Notes under the pieces: generated by a model
Databases searched by the model: none
The model's input: the letters and a program-made list of their open reading frames with translations, nothing else
What the model was told of the DNA's origin: nothing
Shown here: one piece after another, positions 1 through 7,647 of the stretch
How the letters are laid out: each line of letters opens with the position of its first letter
Numbering within the stretch: the stretch's first letter is position 1
Assembly (NCBI GenBank): GCA_965222725.1
Contig: OZ244969.1
Span: forward strand, 2,852,001-2,916,000
Length of the DNA stretch: 64,000 bases
Direction: 5' to 3'
Source: GCA-2748575 sp965222725
GTDB taxonomy: Bacteria; Pseudomonadota; Gammaproteobacteria; Pseudomonadales; Ketobacteraceae
Made by a program: the position numbers and the translations under genes

Positions 1-129
1 ATGCGCCACGATCAGCTGGGCCGCGATATCTATAAAAAAGGCGTTGAATCACTCAACGAATCCACTGACTCCGAACTGGTGGCCAAATGGATCGTTGAGT
101 TTTTCCTTTATAACAAGCAGCAGCCCTGA
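1..129 (+). CDS. C-terminal end of an unrecognised protein (partial)
   Basis: The reading frame is open from the first base and stops with TGA at 127-129, giving the last 42 residues of a protein whose start probably lies outside the window. The visible tail is acidic and helical in character and ends in the hydrophobic stretch KWIVEFFLYNKQQP. That would suit the last helix of a TetR-like regulator or another alpha-helical protein, but this is not enough to name a family. An ATG happens to be the first codon, so a very short complete gene cannot be excluded. It converges on the steroid-reductase-like gene 18 bases downstream. Confidence 0.4.
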   Translation: MRHDQLGRDIYKKGVESLNESTDSELVAKWIVEFFLYNKQQP

Positions 130-147
130 ACCGGTGTGGTCAGGGTG

Positions 148-912
148 TTATAGCAATCCGGGAATCAGCGCTTTCCGGTTACCGGGGTAATCAGGGAAAG
201 TTTCCCGATACCAGCGGTGGTGGGAAACCGCCCTGGGCCCCAGGTTGCAGATAGTGAAAAACGCAAACACCAGTCCGGCTGGCGTCCAGCTCATCATGGC
301 CCAGCCGGTCCACAATACAATCTCACCAAAATAGTTGGCCGCGGACACAAAGCGGAACATGCCGCCGTTGGGAATCTTGTAGCCGGTTTCCCCGGGCTTT
401 CTTAACTTAATCAGCACGGAATCCGAGTGGAAGTTAATAATCCAGCCGCTTACCGCCACCACAAGTCCGACAATAAAGCGCGGGTCAGACAGCCAGGCTG
501 CCGTGGCCAGGTGCTCCATATGGCCCACGGCATAAGCGTTAATAAAACCGTTGGCAGAATTGAATACCAGGCCAAAATATACGGTTTCCATGGGAAGGCG
601 CTTGTTACTGGCTTTCATGCGCATGGGGTAAATCAGTGCCCGGTAAATGTAGTGACACTGCCACAAGCCAAACAAAACATAGGTTGCCGGGTTCAGGTTG
701 GTGGCGGCCGCGGTTAACCAGAACACAATGGCAAACGAAAACCACTGGGGCGCTTCAAAAATCAGCCAGCCTTTGCGTTCATCAATGGTGTTCTTCTGAT
801 TGGGCTTCATGTAGCGGCCGTAGCGGTTGGGCTTTTTGGTGGTACTCCACCAGGTGATTAAACCCAGCAGGGTGATCACTACCATCAGGCCAATATAAAT
901 GTAGTAGAGCAT
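148..912 (-). CDS. Steroid 5-alpha-reductase (3-oxo-5-alpha-steroid 4-dehydrogenase) family protein
   Basis: Integral membrane protein of 254 residues, the usual length for animal SRD5A enzymes, with about six or seven hydrophobic segments. The C-terminal third closely follows the SRD5A pattern: the block FVSAANYFGEIVLWTGWAM (about 190-208), then RAVSHHRWY and a final DYPGNRKALIPGLL, which form the NADPH-binding end of the family. Near the N terminus, FEAP (E53) and HYIYR (87-91) fit the positions that contact the steroid 3-keto group in the family. The expected reaction is NADPH-dependent reduction of a delta4-3-ketosteroid or similar enone. It is the last gene of a MarR/SnoaL/reductase operon, with a strong AGGAGG ribosome site six bases before the ATG. 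The family is clear; the substrate is inferred. Confidence 0.85.
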   Translation of the reverse strand: MLYYIYIGLMVVITLLGLITWWSTTKKPNRYGRYMKPNQKNTIDERKGWLIFEAPQWFSFAIVFWLTAAATNLNPATYVLFGLWQCHYIYRALIYPMRMKASNKRLPMETVYFGLVFNSANGFINAYAVGHMEHLATAAWLSDPRFIVGLVVAVSGWIINFHSDSVLIKLRKPGETGYKIPNGGMFRFVSAANYFGEIVLWTGWAMMSWTPAGLVFAFFTICNLGPRAVSHHRWYRETFPDYPGNRKALIPGLL

Positions 913-946
913 GATTGCCTCCTGTCTGTTGGCTTTTGGGGCCGGG

Positions 947-1363
947 TTATTGGCCGGACAGGCAATGGGGATCCCAGAATGCCGTCAGGGTCTGAATCTT
1001 GCCGTTACTGTTAAATTCAAAAATATCCCTGACGTGTAAACACTGGTGGCCTTCGTCGCCATGCATGTGCATGGTAAAGTCCAGCAGGGCGGAATCTCCG
1101 CACACCACCACCTGGTGAATTTCCGGTTCAAAGCGGGTAGGGGACTGTTTGATCTGTTCCCAGAATGCCCTGATCTGATCAATTCCATTAAAGCTGGGTG
1201 AATTGGCGGGATCGGAAAACACGGCATCTTCCGCAAACAGCGCTTCCCGTTTTGCAATATCGTGATCCGTAAAACTGGTGATATAGGTTGTGACTGCAGA
1301 TTCCACCAGCTCCCGTGAGTTGGTTGCCTTGATGGCGCCGTAAAGCGCTTCCATTCCTGACAT
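947..1363 (-). CDS. SnoaL/ketosteroid-isomerase-like (NTF2 fold) protein
   Basis: A 138-residue single-domain protein with the NTF2/SnoaL pattern: an N-terminal helix pair (LVESAVTTYITSFTDHDIAKREALFAEDAVFSDP), a central FNGIDQIRAFW segment, and beta strands ending HVRDIFEFNSNGKIQTLTAFWDP. Members include delta5-3-ketosteroid isomerase and polyketide cyclases, which do acid-base chemistry in a cone-shaped pocket. The central acidic residues (D46, D51) and D92 are candidates for catalysis. It lies 34 bases upstream of the steroid 5-alpha-reductase-like gene and 24 bases after the MarR gene, on the same strand, so co-transcription and a shared substrate are likely. The exact reaction is not determinable from sequence. 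Confidence 0.8.
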   Translation of the reverse strand: MSGMEALYGAIKATNSRELVESAVTTYITSFTDHDIAKREALFAEDAVFSDPANSPSFNGIDQIRAFWEQIKQSPTRFEPEIHQVVVCGDSALLDFTMHMHGDEGHQCLHVRDIFEFNSNGKIQTLTAFWDPHCLSGQ

Positions 1364-1387
1364 GATTTTTCCCCCTTTTGATATTTA

Positions 1388-1918
1388 TTAAGTGGCATCT
1401 GCCAGTAGTGAAATCAGCAGATCCAGTTTTCGGTCCATTTGTTGATGTTGTTTGTCGCTTAAAGGTTCCAGCGTTTGCGACAGGGCCTGATTCTGGGCTT
1501 TCACCAGTTTGTCGGTCAGGTTGGTCCCTGTGCGGGTCAGTACAATGGTGCGCTTGCGCCGGTCCGACGGGTGCGGTACCCGTTTGATCAGTTTGCGCTT
1601 TTCCAGCCGGTCCAGTGTGCCGGTCATGCCGGCGCGGGTTTGCCGGGTGGTGTTGGCCAGTTCAGCCGGCTCGGCGGCCACGCCACTGCGCAGGGTCACC
1701 AGCACCTGGTGCTCTACCGGCATCACATCATAGGGCGCCAGATAGGATCTGAGTAACTGGTCATACAAACGCGCAATCACACCCAAACGGCCAAATAATT
1801 CCAGGTGCTGAAAATTCTCGCCGGGAAACTCCCTGCTCAGCCCCGCGGCAAGCTGCTCAAGATAATCTGCCACTTCGGCGGCAAGGTCAGGGTGCTGCTG
1901 TATGTCGCTGGCTTGCAT
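1388..1918 (-). CDS. MarR family transcriptional regulator
   Basis: A winged-helix repressor of 176 residues from the ATG at 1918. A longer reading from a TTG at 1957 lacks a ribosome site and would start inside the candidate operator, so it is less likely. The DNA-binding part reads VLVTLRSGVAAEPAELANTTRQTRAGMTGTLDRLEKRKLIKRVPHPSDRRKRTIVLT, the typical MarR recognition helix and basic wing (DRRKR). It is the first gene of the operon with the SnoaL-like protein and the steroid-reductase-like enzyme, and a near-perfect palindrome lies immediately upstream. MarR proteins usually repress their own operon and are released by a small lipophilic ligand, here perhaps the enzyme substrate. Confidence 0.88.
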   Translation of the reverse strand: MQASDIQQHPDLAAEVADYLEQLAAGLSREFPGENFQHLELFGRLGVIARLYDQLLRSYLAPYDVMPVEHQVLVTLRSGVAAEPAELANTTRQTRAGMTGTLDRLEKRKLIKRVPHPSDRRKRTIVLTRTGTNLTDKLVKAQNQALSQTLEPLSDKQHQQMDRKLDLLISLLADAT

Positions 1919-1956
1919 GAAAGATTCCACTGCTGATCCATATATGATTTGTTGCA

Positions 1957-1980
1957 ATATAATTAGCTGGCTAACTATAT
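1957..1980 (-). promoter_or_regulatory. Probable MarR operator palindrome
   Basis: Two 11-base arms, ATATAATTAGC (1957-1967) and GCTAACTATAT (1970-1980), are inverted repeats with one mismatch, separated by TG. The core TTAGC-N2-GCTAA is typical in size and symmetry for MarR-family operators. It starts 39 bases before the ATG of the marR gene, where the promoter should be, so autoregulation of the three-gene operon is the simplest reading. Confidence 0.65.
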
Positions 1981-2163
1981 GTCAAGAGCCGTATAGTTTT
2001 ATCAGTCGTCGGCTAACAGGCGTAGCCCGATAGTTCAACCCCCTTATTAAGCTTCGACATCAGTTACCTGGCACCGTAAAGTGAACTGTTATAGGTGCAA
2101 TATAGACGCAGGCTTTTTTGCAAAGGCGTTTAGCTGAATATTTATGCTCACAGGGAGAGCGCA

Positions 2164-5100
2164 ATGAAATCGTCACCGGAATCCTTACTGAAATTTCTAT
2201 TGGTGGTACTGGCTGCCACATTGGGCAGTGGCTGTGGCCCGGAAGAACCCATCGATCTGGATGTGGATACCAGCCACCTGAGCAGCTATATCGGGCAGGG
2301 CAATACAGGCTTTTATGGCCCCTTTAATATTCCCACCGATGGCTTTGAACCGGACTTTTTTGTTCCCCGTTGTTACCCACCCGCTGGGGCCAGTATTCTG
2401 GATTTTGATACGGACAGATTGTTCGCATTACCCGACAGTTCCGGTTACCCCATGATTCAGAATCTGCGGGGCGAAGTTCGCACCGCCATTGACGGCACCA
2501 TCAGTCCGCGACAAGTGGTGAGCTTTAATGATTTTCGTGACAGGTCAGTGATTCATTTCAATCAGCCGCAACGCTATTTTGGCCTGCACATTGGCGATCG
2601 CCTGAACACAGGCACACCCATCGAACTGATCGCTTACGATGAAACCGGTGATGTGATTGCCGTGGATCGCATTCCGGTGGCGGAACAGAATGTCAGTACC
2701 TGTATGGCGGTACGCAGCTTTCCCGATCCCGCTATCAGTTATGTGGCATTGCGCCCCGAAACCGATACCCGGCTGGATTACGATCGCATCTTTTTTTCTG
2801 CCGAAGGTGATCTGGATGCGCCTCCCACACCGGCGGGTGGCACCGTTGAGTTTATCCGCCCCCTGGATGGTGATCATGTGCGGGCTTCCCTGGGGCAGCT
2901 GGTGGCAGGCAGGGTTACCATTCCTTCCGGTTTGAATATTGACACCATTGCGCTCACTGTTCCCAGTTGGGATCGGCTCACGTCGGAGATGCATTTTGCG
3001 TCTTTCAGTTTTATTCGGGAATCAGGCGGCGAGAAAGTGTATTTCTTTTCGGTGCCGCGGGTTTTTGTGCCCACCGGTGCCAGCTGGGTAAGCGTTACCG
3101 CCACCGGCCCGGGTGTGCGCGCCAGCAGCATGGTGGAAGTGGTGGGTGAGGGCCCGCCGCGGATTGATCGCACCGACATTGTTAACATTGTTGATATCGA
3201 ACCCATTACCATGGAGGTTACCCAGGCCATTCGTGGGCCGGTGGATCTGGTTCCGCCGGGCACGACTATTAATGAGCGTTCTGATACGGTGCTGGTGCAC
3301 AACAAAAAAACCGTGGTTCGTGCCTTTGCGCGACTGGCGTTTCCGGAAGATCCATCGCCCGGTGTTATTCCCGGGCTGGCAGTGAATGCAGAGTTGATCG
3401 GCACCAAAGACGGCCGTACTTTGCCGGGTTCCCCCCTGATGCCCTGGGGTAACCGCACCACGGATCTGTATGAATATACCAGCCGCAGTAATGCCTATCA
3501 CACACAGAAGCAAAAGACTGATCGCTCCTGGAACTTTGTGTTGCCGGACAGCTGGACCAACGAAGGAGAAATTGATCTGCAGCTGGAAGTAAACGCGCCG
3601 CACCTGGAAGATTATTTTCCCGAACACCGTGATTACGATGGCCCATTGAACCGCATCGGTTTGCGCAATGTGACTTTCCGCTCGCAGCAACATCCCAGTG
3701 TCAGAATCTGGAGTATCGATTACTGGTGGCGCTGCCCTTACGATTCCACTTTTGGCAGAACTTACAGCTGGAGCCGCCGCCCGGATGTTGCCTGTGCCCG
3801 TCGCCCCAGTCTGATCACCCGTATGCAGCCTACGGATGCGGAAATTCTGGAATCGGTGCGCAACTGGTGGAACATGTCGCCGTTCCCGGGGGACATGCCG
3901 TCATCGTTCCGTATTTTTGATTATTCCTTTGCCGATGCCGGCAGCCCGCCGGAGCCGACACTGGAATCCGGCTCCACCATTGATCAGTTTCTTTTGGGGC
4001 TGGCGTTCCGTGGCGTGCTGGTGTCGAACCATGATTACAGCCGTTTTAACGCCCTGGTGAGCAGTTTTGTACGGGGCAGGGCCCACGGCATTCCCTCCGT
4101 ATTCCGTGCCACGGCCACACCGGACGGCTCGGTCATGACCCATGAAGCCAACCACACCATGGGCTTGCGCCATACCGGTGGCAGCCATGGTGCAAGCCAT
4201 TCCATACTCAGGTGGAGCGGCGATCATGGTGAAATATCCAATGGCCCGCAAGCCAGTTCCGCGTTTAATGCCCGTACCATGCAGGCATTGCCGTTTGATA
4301 CCTTCCGTGGTGCCCATAACGAACGCCACGACATTATGGCCTATGGCAGTAATGATCGCTGGCCTTCATGGGAAGTGTGGCACCACATGGAAGATGTGGT
4401 AGGCAGCAATCTGGTGCGTATTGATAACCGTCTGGACAACGCCCATTACGGCGCCCCGGGCGGCGAATACGATGGCGCCGTGATTGTGAGTGGTGAACTG
4501 ATTCAGGGTGATGTTGCCTTTAACCAGGGCTTTATCGGGCAGCCCGCCATTGTGGGTGATGGTGATATGCGGCTTGAAGTGCTGGATGCCAATGCCAACG
4601 TGTTGACGGAAACAAAATCCCAATCCTTCTTTGCTTACGACAGTGATGAACAGGCGCGCTCGTTTCTGATTCCGGCTTTGATCGACGGGAATGCTGCCGA
4701 GATTGTGCTGTACAAGGATGGCCAGGAAATTACCCGCGAACCGGTGACACCGGCACCGGGCTCTGTCGCGCTGAATGCGCCCCAGTACTGGCCGGCCAAC
4801 AGTGAAGTGCAGGTATCCTGGAATACGGACAACAACACCTCGGCCAGTTACTTGCTGGAAGTATCCCGCAACGGCGAAAACTGGTACACACTGGCACGTA
4901 CCAGCAACCTGTTCACCACCATCGACACAAACGTGTTGCCATTCGAAGGACAGGGCTGGCAATTACGGGTGCAGGCCTCCAGCGGATTTCGGGCCACTGT
5001 ATCCAATACTCTGTGGGTGAACTTTCCGGTAAAACCTTTAACCGCAACTATTATGTCGCCATTGGAGGGAGACCGGCTTTCTACCAACGACCCGGTGAAG

Positions 5101-5565
5101 CTGCAGGCCGCCATTCCCGAGTTTGCAGAAGCAGACCCGGCCACTATTCAGTGGATTATCAACAATCAGATAGTCGCTACCGGGATGGAGGGCACCACCG
5201 CCATCCGAACGCCGGGTAACTATAGCGTGCGGCTTTCCATTCCCCAGTCCAATTTTGAACGTCAGGTTAATATCACCGTGATAGAAGATAAAGATGGTGA
5301 CGGCCTGGAGGACGGCTGGGAAATGCAGTGGGGACTCTCCACAGAAGACTATCGTGATGCCGCTGAAGATGTGGATGGCGATGGCCTGTATCCGCAACAG
5401 GAAATGGCCGCCATGACCAATCCGTTTTCCGCCGACAGTGATGGCGATGATTTCGGGGATGGTATTGAGCGCAATCTGGGAACCAACCCCAACGATGCTG
5501 AAAACTTTCCGCCGGATGTTTTTGAGAATAATCCGGTACCCAGAATCAGTGATGGTCAGCAGTAA
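2164..5565 (+). CDS. Secreted metzincin-type zinc metalloprotease, lipoprotein with C-terminal calcium-binding repeats
   Basis: A 1133-residue exported protein. The N terminus has a signal peptide ending LGSGC (C24), which fits a lipobox, so it is probably lipid-anchored. The zinc site is HEANHTMGLRH at 660-670 (H660, E661, H664, H670, with the conserved G667), the full HExxHxxGxxH signature, followed by the Met-turn IMAYG at 724-728, both hallmarks of metzincins. The motif spacing recalls the M66/StcE group, though family assignment is tentative. After the protease come Ig/fibronectin-like regions (about 830-1035) and Asp-rich repeats of the thrombospondin-3 type (1042-1120, DKDGDGLEDGWE, DVDGDGL, DSDGDDFGDG) that bind calcium. 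It has its own ribosome site (GGGAGA) and stands alone. Confidence 0.8.
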   Translation: MKSSPESLLKFLLVVLAATLGSGCGPEEPIDLDVDTSHLSSYIGQGNTGFYGPFNIPTDGFEPDFFVPRCYPPAGASILDFDTDRLFALPDSSGYPMIQNLRGEVRTAIDGTISPRQVVSFNDFRDRSVIHFNQPQRYFGLHIGDRLNTGTPIELIAYDETGDVIAVDRIPVAEQNVSTCMAVRSFPDPAISYVALRPETDTRLDYDRIFFSAEGDLDAPPTPAGGTVEFIRPLDGDHVRASLGQLVAGRVTIPSGLNIDTIALTVPSWDRLTSEMHFASFSFIRESGGEKVYFFSVPRVFVPTGASWVSVTATGPGVRASSMVEVVGEGPPRIDRTDIVNIVDIEPITMEVTQAIRGPVDLVPPGTTINERSDTVLVHNKKTVVRAFARLAFPEDPSPGVIPGLAVNAELIGTKDGRTLPGSPLMPWGNRTTDLYEYTSRSNAYHTQKQKTDRSWNFVLPDSWTNEGEIDLQLEVNAPHLEDYFPEHRDYDGPLNRIGLRNVTFRSQQHPSVRIWSIDYWWRCPYDSTFGRTYSWSRRPDVACARRPSLITRMQPTDAEILESVRNWWNMSPFPGDMPSSFRIFDYSFADAGSPPEPTLESGSTIDQFLLGLAFRGVLVSNHDYSRFNALVSSFVRGRAHGIPSVFRATATPDGSVMTHEANHTMGLRHTGGSHGASHSILRWSGDHGEISNGPQASSAFNARTMQALPFDTFRGAHNERHDIMAYGSNDRWPSWEVWHHMEDVVGSNLVRIDNRLDNAHYGAPGGEYDGAVIVSGELIQGDVAFNQGFIGQPAIVGDGDMRLEVLDANANVLTETKSQSFFAYDSDEQARSFLIPALIDGNAAEIVLYKDGQEITREPVTPAPGSVALNAPQYWPANSEVQVSWNTDNNTSASYLLEVSRNGENWYTLARTSNLFTTIDTNVLPFEGQGWQLRVQASSGFRATVSNTLWVNFPVKPLTATIMSPLEGDRLSTNDPVKLQAAIPEFAEADPATIQWIINNQIVATGMEGTTAIRTPGNYSVRLSIPQSNFERQVNITVIEDKDGDGLEDGWEMQWGLSTEDYRDAAEDVDGDGLYPQQEMAAMTNPFSADSDGDDFGDGIERNLGTNPNDAENFPPDVFENNPVPRISDGQQ

Positions 5566-5597
5566 AGCGCAGGCTTGTTGATACCCCGGGTTAAGGA

Positions 5598-5634
5598 GCC
5601 GCGCCTGGTACCGATAACAGGTGCCAGGCGCGGC
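5598..5634. terminator. Strong hairpin between convergent genes
   Basis: Arms at 5598-5612 and 5620-5634 form a 15-base-pair GC-rich stem with one G.U pair and a 7-base loop. It sits 33 bases after the protease stop and before the end of the convergent hydrolase gene. There is no long T-run, so it may be a shared, partly Rho-assisted terminator or an mRNA-stabilising stem. Confidence 0.5.
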
Positions 5635-5692
5635 ACTTCATTTATCAGGATTCCTTATCATTTTTTTCAGGCTTCCATTTTCAAACCTTTTT

Positions 5693-6547
5693 TCAAGCCT
5701 CTTTGAGCCGCTTCAACAAGGCACTGCTGAGCACTTCCGGCTGGTCTTCCTGCAGGAAGTGACCGCAGTTGGGGATACGGGTAATGTTTGCATGGGGCAG
5801 ATCCTGTTTAACTCTTTTCATTGTGTCGCCCACATCCGGCAGTAACCGGTCTTTCTCGCCGTAGATACAGGTAACAGGAACCTTGATTGCTGAAAGCCCT
5901 TTGGCAATGCCTTTGCCTTCTTTCATTTCCAGCTGATAAACACTGGTTAGCAGGCAATGGCGAGCGGCAGGGTCCTGATAAGTTTTGGCGTACTCGTCCT
6001 TGATCTCTGTCTCCAGCTTGCGGTTAACACCCAGGGCCATGGTGGCACGAATCATAAAGGGTTGCGTCATAAGCCGGTTAATGAGTGGCGCTTTGGTTAG
6101 CCCCACAAACAATTTGGCAGACCAGTTCAGATCCGGGTACACCAATGTGTTCAGCAACACAAGGTGCTTAAGCAATGCCTGATGCCGCACCGCCCATACC
6201 AGGCCAATGGGGCCACCCAGATCGTGCACCACCAGATTTACTTTACGGGCGTTCACGGCTTTGAGGAAGCTGGTAATAAAATCATCCCAGTAGTCAAAAT
6301 TAAAAGTGGCATCCAGTGGTTTATGGGATTTTCCATAGCCCGGCAGGTCCGGCGCAATGGTCCAGCCAATGGTGCCCAGATCCGGCATGATCTTGCGCCA
6401 CAGATAGGAAGAAGTAGGCCAGCCGTGAAGCAGCAGTGTCACTGTGCGGCTGTCATCCGGGATACCGCTCTCGCGGTAGTGAATGTTCATGCCGTTCACA
6501 ATCACGTTGCGGCTGGACACGGTTTCCGGGGTTTGCTGTACGCTCAT
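5693..6547 (-). CDS. Alpha/beta hydrolase of the haloalkane dehalogenase / epoxide hydrolase type
   Basis: A 284-residue alpha/beta-hydrolase. The oxyanion-hole motif HGWPTSSYLW is at 41-50. The nucleophile elbow reads VVHDLGG, so the nucleophile is D109 rather than serine, and the acid D233 (EKDRLLP) and base H263 (CGHFLQED) complete the triad. An aspartate nucleophile marks the haloalkane dehalogenase, fluoroacetate dehalogenase and epoxide hydrolase branch. HGWP is more usual for epoxide hydrolases, while TSSYLWR resembles haloalkane dehalogenases, so the substrate is open. The protein has no signal peptide and should be cytoplasmic. It is monocistronic and divergent from the AraC-type regulator, which is a plausible controller. 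Confidence 0.82.
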   Translation of the reverse strand: MSVQQTPETVSSRNVIVNGMNIHYRESGIPDDSRTVTLLLHGWPTSSYLWRKIMPDLGTIGWTIAPDLPGYGKSHKPLDATFNFDYWDDFITSFLKAVNARKVNLVVHDLGGPIGLVWAVRHQALLKHLVLLNTLVYPDLNWSAKLFVGLTKAPLINRLMTQPFMIRATMALGVNRKLETEIKDEYAKTYQDPAARHCLLTSVYQLEMKEGKGIAKGLSAIKVPVTCIYGEKDRLLPDVGDTMKRVKQDLPHANITRIPNCGHFLQEDQPEVLSSALLKRLKEA

Positions 6548-6712
6548 AATAGACTCCCTGAATTATCGGTAACTTATTGATTTTTAGCGTGGATTCCACA
6601 CCATTTCAGCACAGGGTACGGATTCAGGCGTCCCTCCCGAGCGGGCCGGACTTTTCTAATGAGCGGTATGCTGATACTTTAAGCACATACCGAAGCGGCG
6701 GGAGGGCAGCCT

Positions 6713-7510
6713 GTGGAACGCCATGTGGAGCGTTTTGTTAACGAGTGGAGTGGCTTGAAAGACCAGGAAGTGCTGGCGTTCCTGCGCGACACCATGCCCT
6801 ATGTAGCACAAAGCAACCTGCCGGTAACCCACCTCAATCAGTTCCTTGATTTTGCCGAGCAGAACTATCAACAAGTGCGCTTTGAACTGCGCGATGAATT
6901 GGTATCGGTCAATAACCGGGTTGCAGCCCAGTGGCAGCTGGTATGTTCCAATGCCTGCGCCGGTGTGGTGGTGCCGGAATCCATCGCCATGAATGGCGCC
7001 GATTTTATTCGTTCCACCAACGGCGTTATCCGCGATCTGGATGTGTATTTTGATTTTAATAACGTTGCCCACGTGCAGCGGTTGATGATGCCGGCGTCGG
7101 TAAAACTGGATGAATCCGTAGCGGTACTCAAACGTCCCAACACCAACCCCTATAAAAATTCCGGCCTGTCGGAATCCGCCATGGACCAGATTGCCCATAA
7201 TCTGGAAAAGGCACTGGTTGAAAAACGCCTGTATCTGGAGAACGAACTCAACCTGACCCGCCTGGCGGAACAGCTGAATGTGCGCGGGGATTATTTGTCC
7301 CAGGTGATCAGTCAGCGGTTTCAATCCAGCTTCTATCAATTGCTGGCCAGTTATCGCATTGAAGAAGCCAAACGTTTGTTGCGGCGTAATCCGCGGCAGG
7401 CGGTGGTGGAGATCGGTTTTGCGGTGGGCTTTAATTCAAAGTCGGTGTTTTACAGTGAATTCCGAAAGCAGGTGGGCATGACGCCTACGGCTTATCGGAA
7501 GAGTCTGTAA
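6713..7510 (+). CDS. AraC family regulator with an N-terminal SnoaL-like (NTF2) sensor domain
   Basis: A 265-residue protein starting with GTG at 6713, chosen because GGAGGG lies seven bases upstream and no in-frame ATG is near. Residues 1 to about 115 look like a SnoaL/NTF2 domain (VERFVNEWSG...NNRVAAQWQLVC...GVIRDLDVYFDFNNV). Residues 160-265 form the double helix-turn-helix of the AraC/XylS family, ending in the signature GFNSKSVFYSEFRKQVGMTPTAYRKSL. A SnoaL pocket as the ligand-sensing part suggests control by a small hydrophobic molecule, perhaps one handled by the divergent hydrolase or by the SnoaL/steroid operon nearby. The domain reading is good; the regulated genes are inferred. Confidence 0.82.
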   Translation: MERHVERFVNEWSGLKDQEVLAFLRDTMPYVAQSNLPVTHLNQFLDFAEQNYQQVRFELRDELVSVNNRVAAQWQLVCSNACAGVVVPESIAMNGADFIRSTNGVIRDLDVYFDFNNVAHVQRLMMPASVKLDESVAVLKRPNTNPYKNSGLSESAMDQIAHNLEKALVEKRLYLENELNLTRLAEQLNVRGDYLSQVISQRFQSSFYQLLASYRIEEAKRLLRRNPRQAVVEIGFAVGFNSKSVFYSEFRKQVGMTPTAYRKSL

Positions 7511-7603
7511 GTTCCTCAACCTGTACCCTGGTTAGCACGGGGCCGATCGCCCCTTCCTGAAATGTCCTTTAAGCTGAGTTTGTGTCCCATAAGTGTGTTG
7601 ATT

Positions 7604-7640
7604 CTGTCCTTTAAATGTATTAGTTTGATTTAAAGGACAG
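7604..7640 (+). promoter_or_regulatory. Perfect 13-bp inverted repeat before the Fic gene (candidate operator)
   Basis: CTGTCCTTTAAAT (7604-7616) and ATTTAAAGGACAG (7628-7640) are exact inverted repeats with an 11-base spacer. They end seven bases before the Fic start codon. A further half-site TGTCCTTTAA lies at 7563-7572. The placement over the likely promoter and ribosome site suggests autorepression by the Fic protein's own N-terminal winged helix. Confidence 0.6.
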
Positions 7641-7647
7641 ATGGGGA

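Noticed and set aside
7539..7553. GGGGC-CGATC-GCCCC hairpin after the AraC-type gene as a terminator
   Set aside because: Only a five-base stem and no T-run; too weak to list as a terminator.
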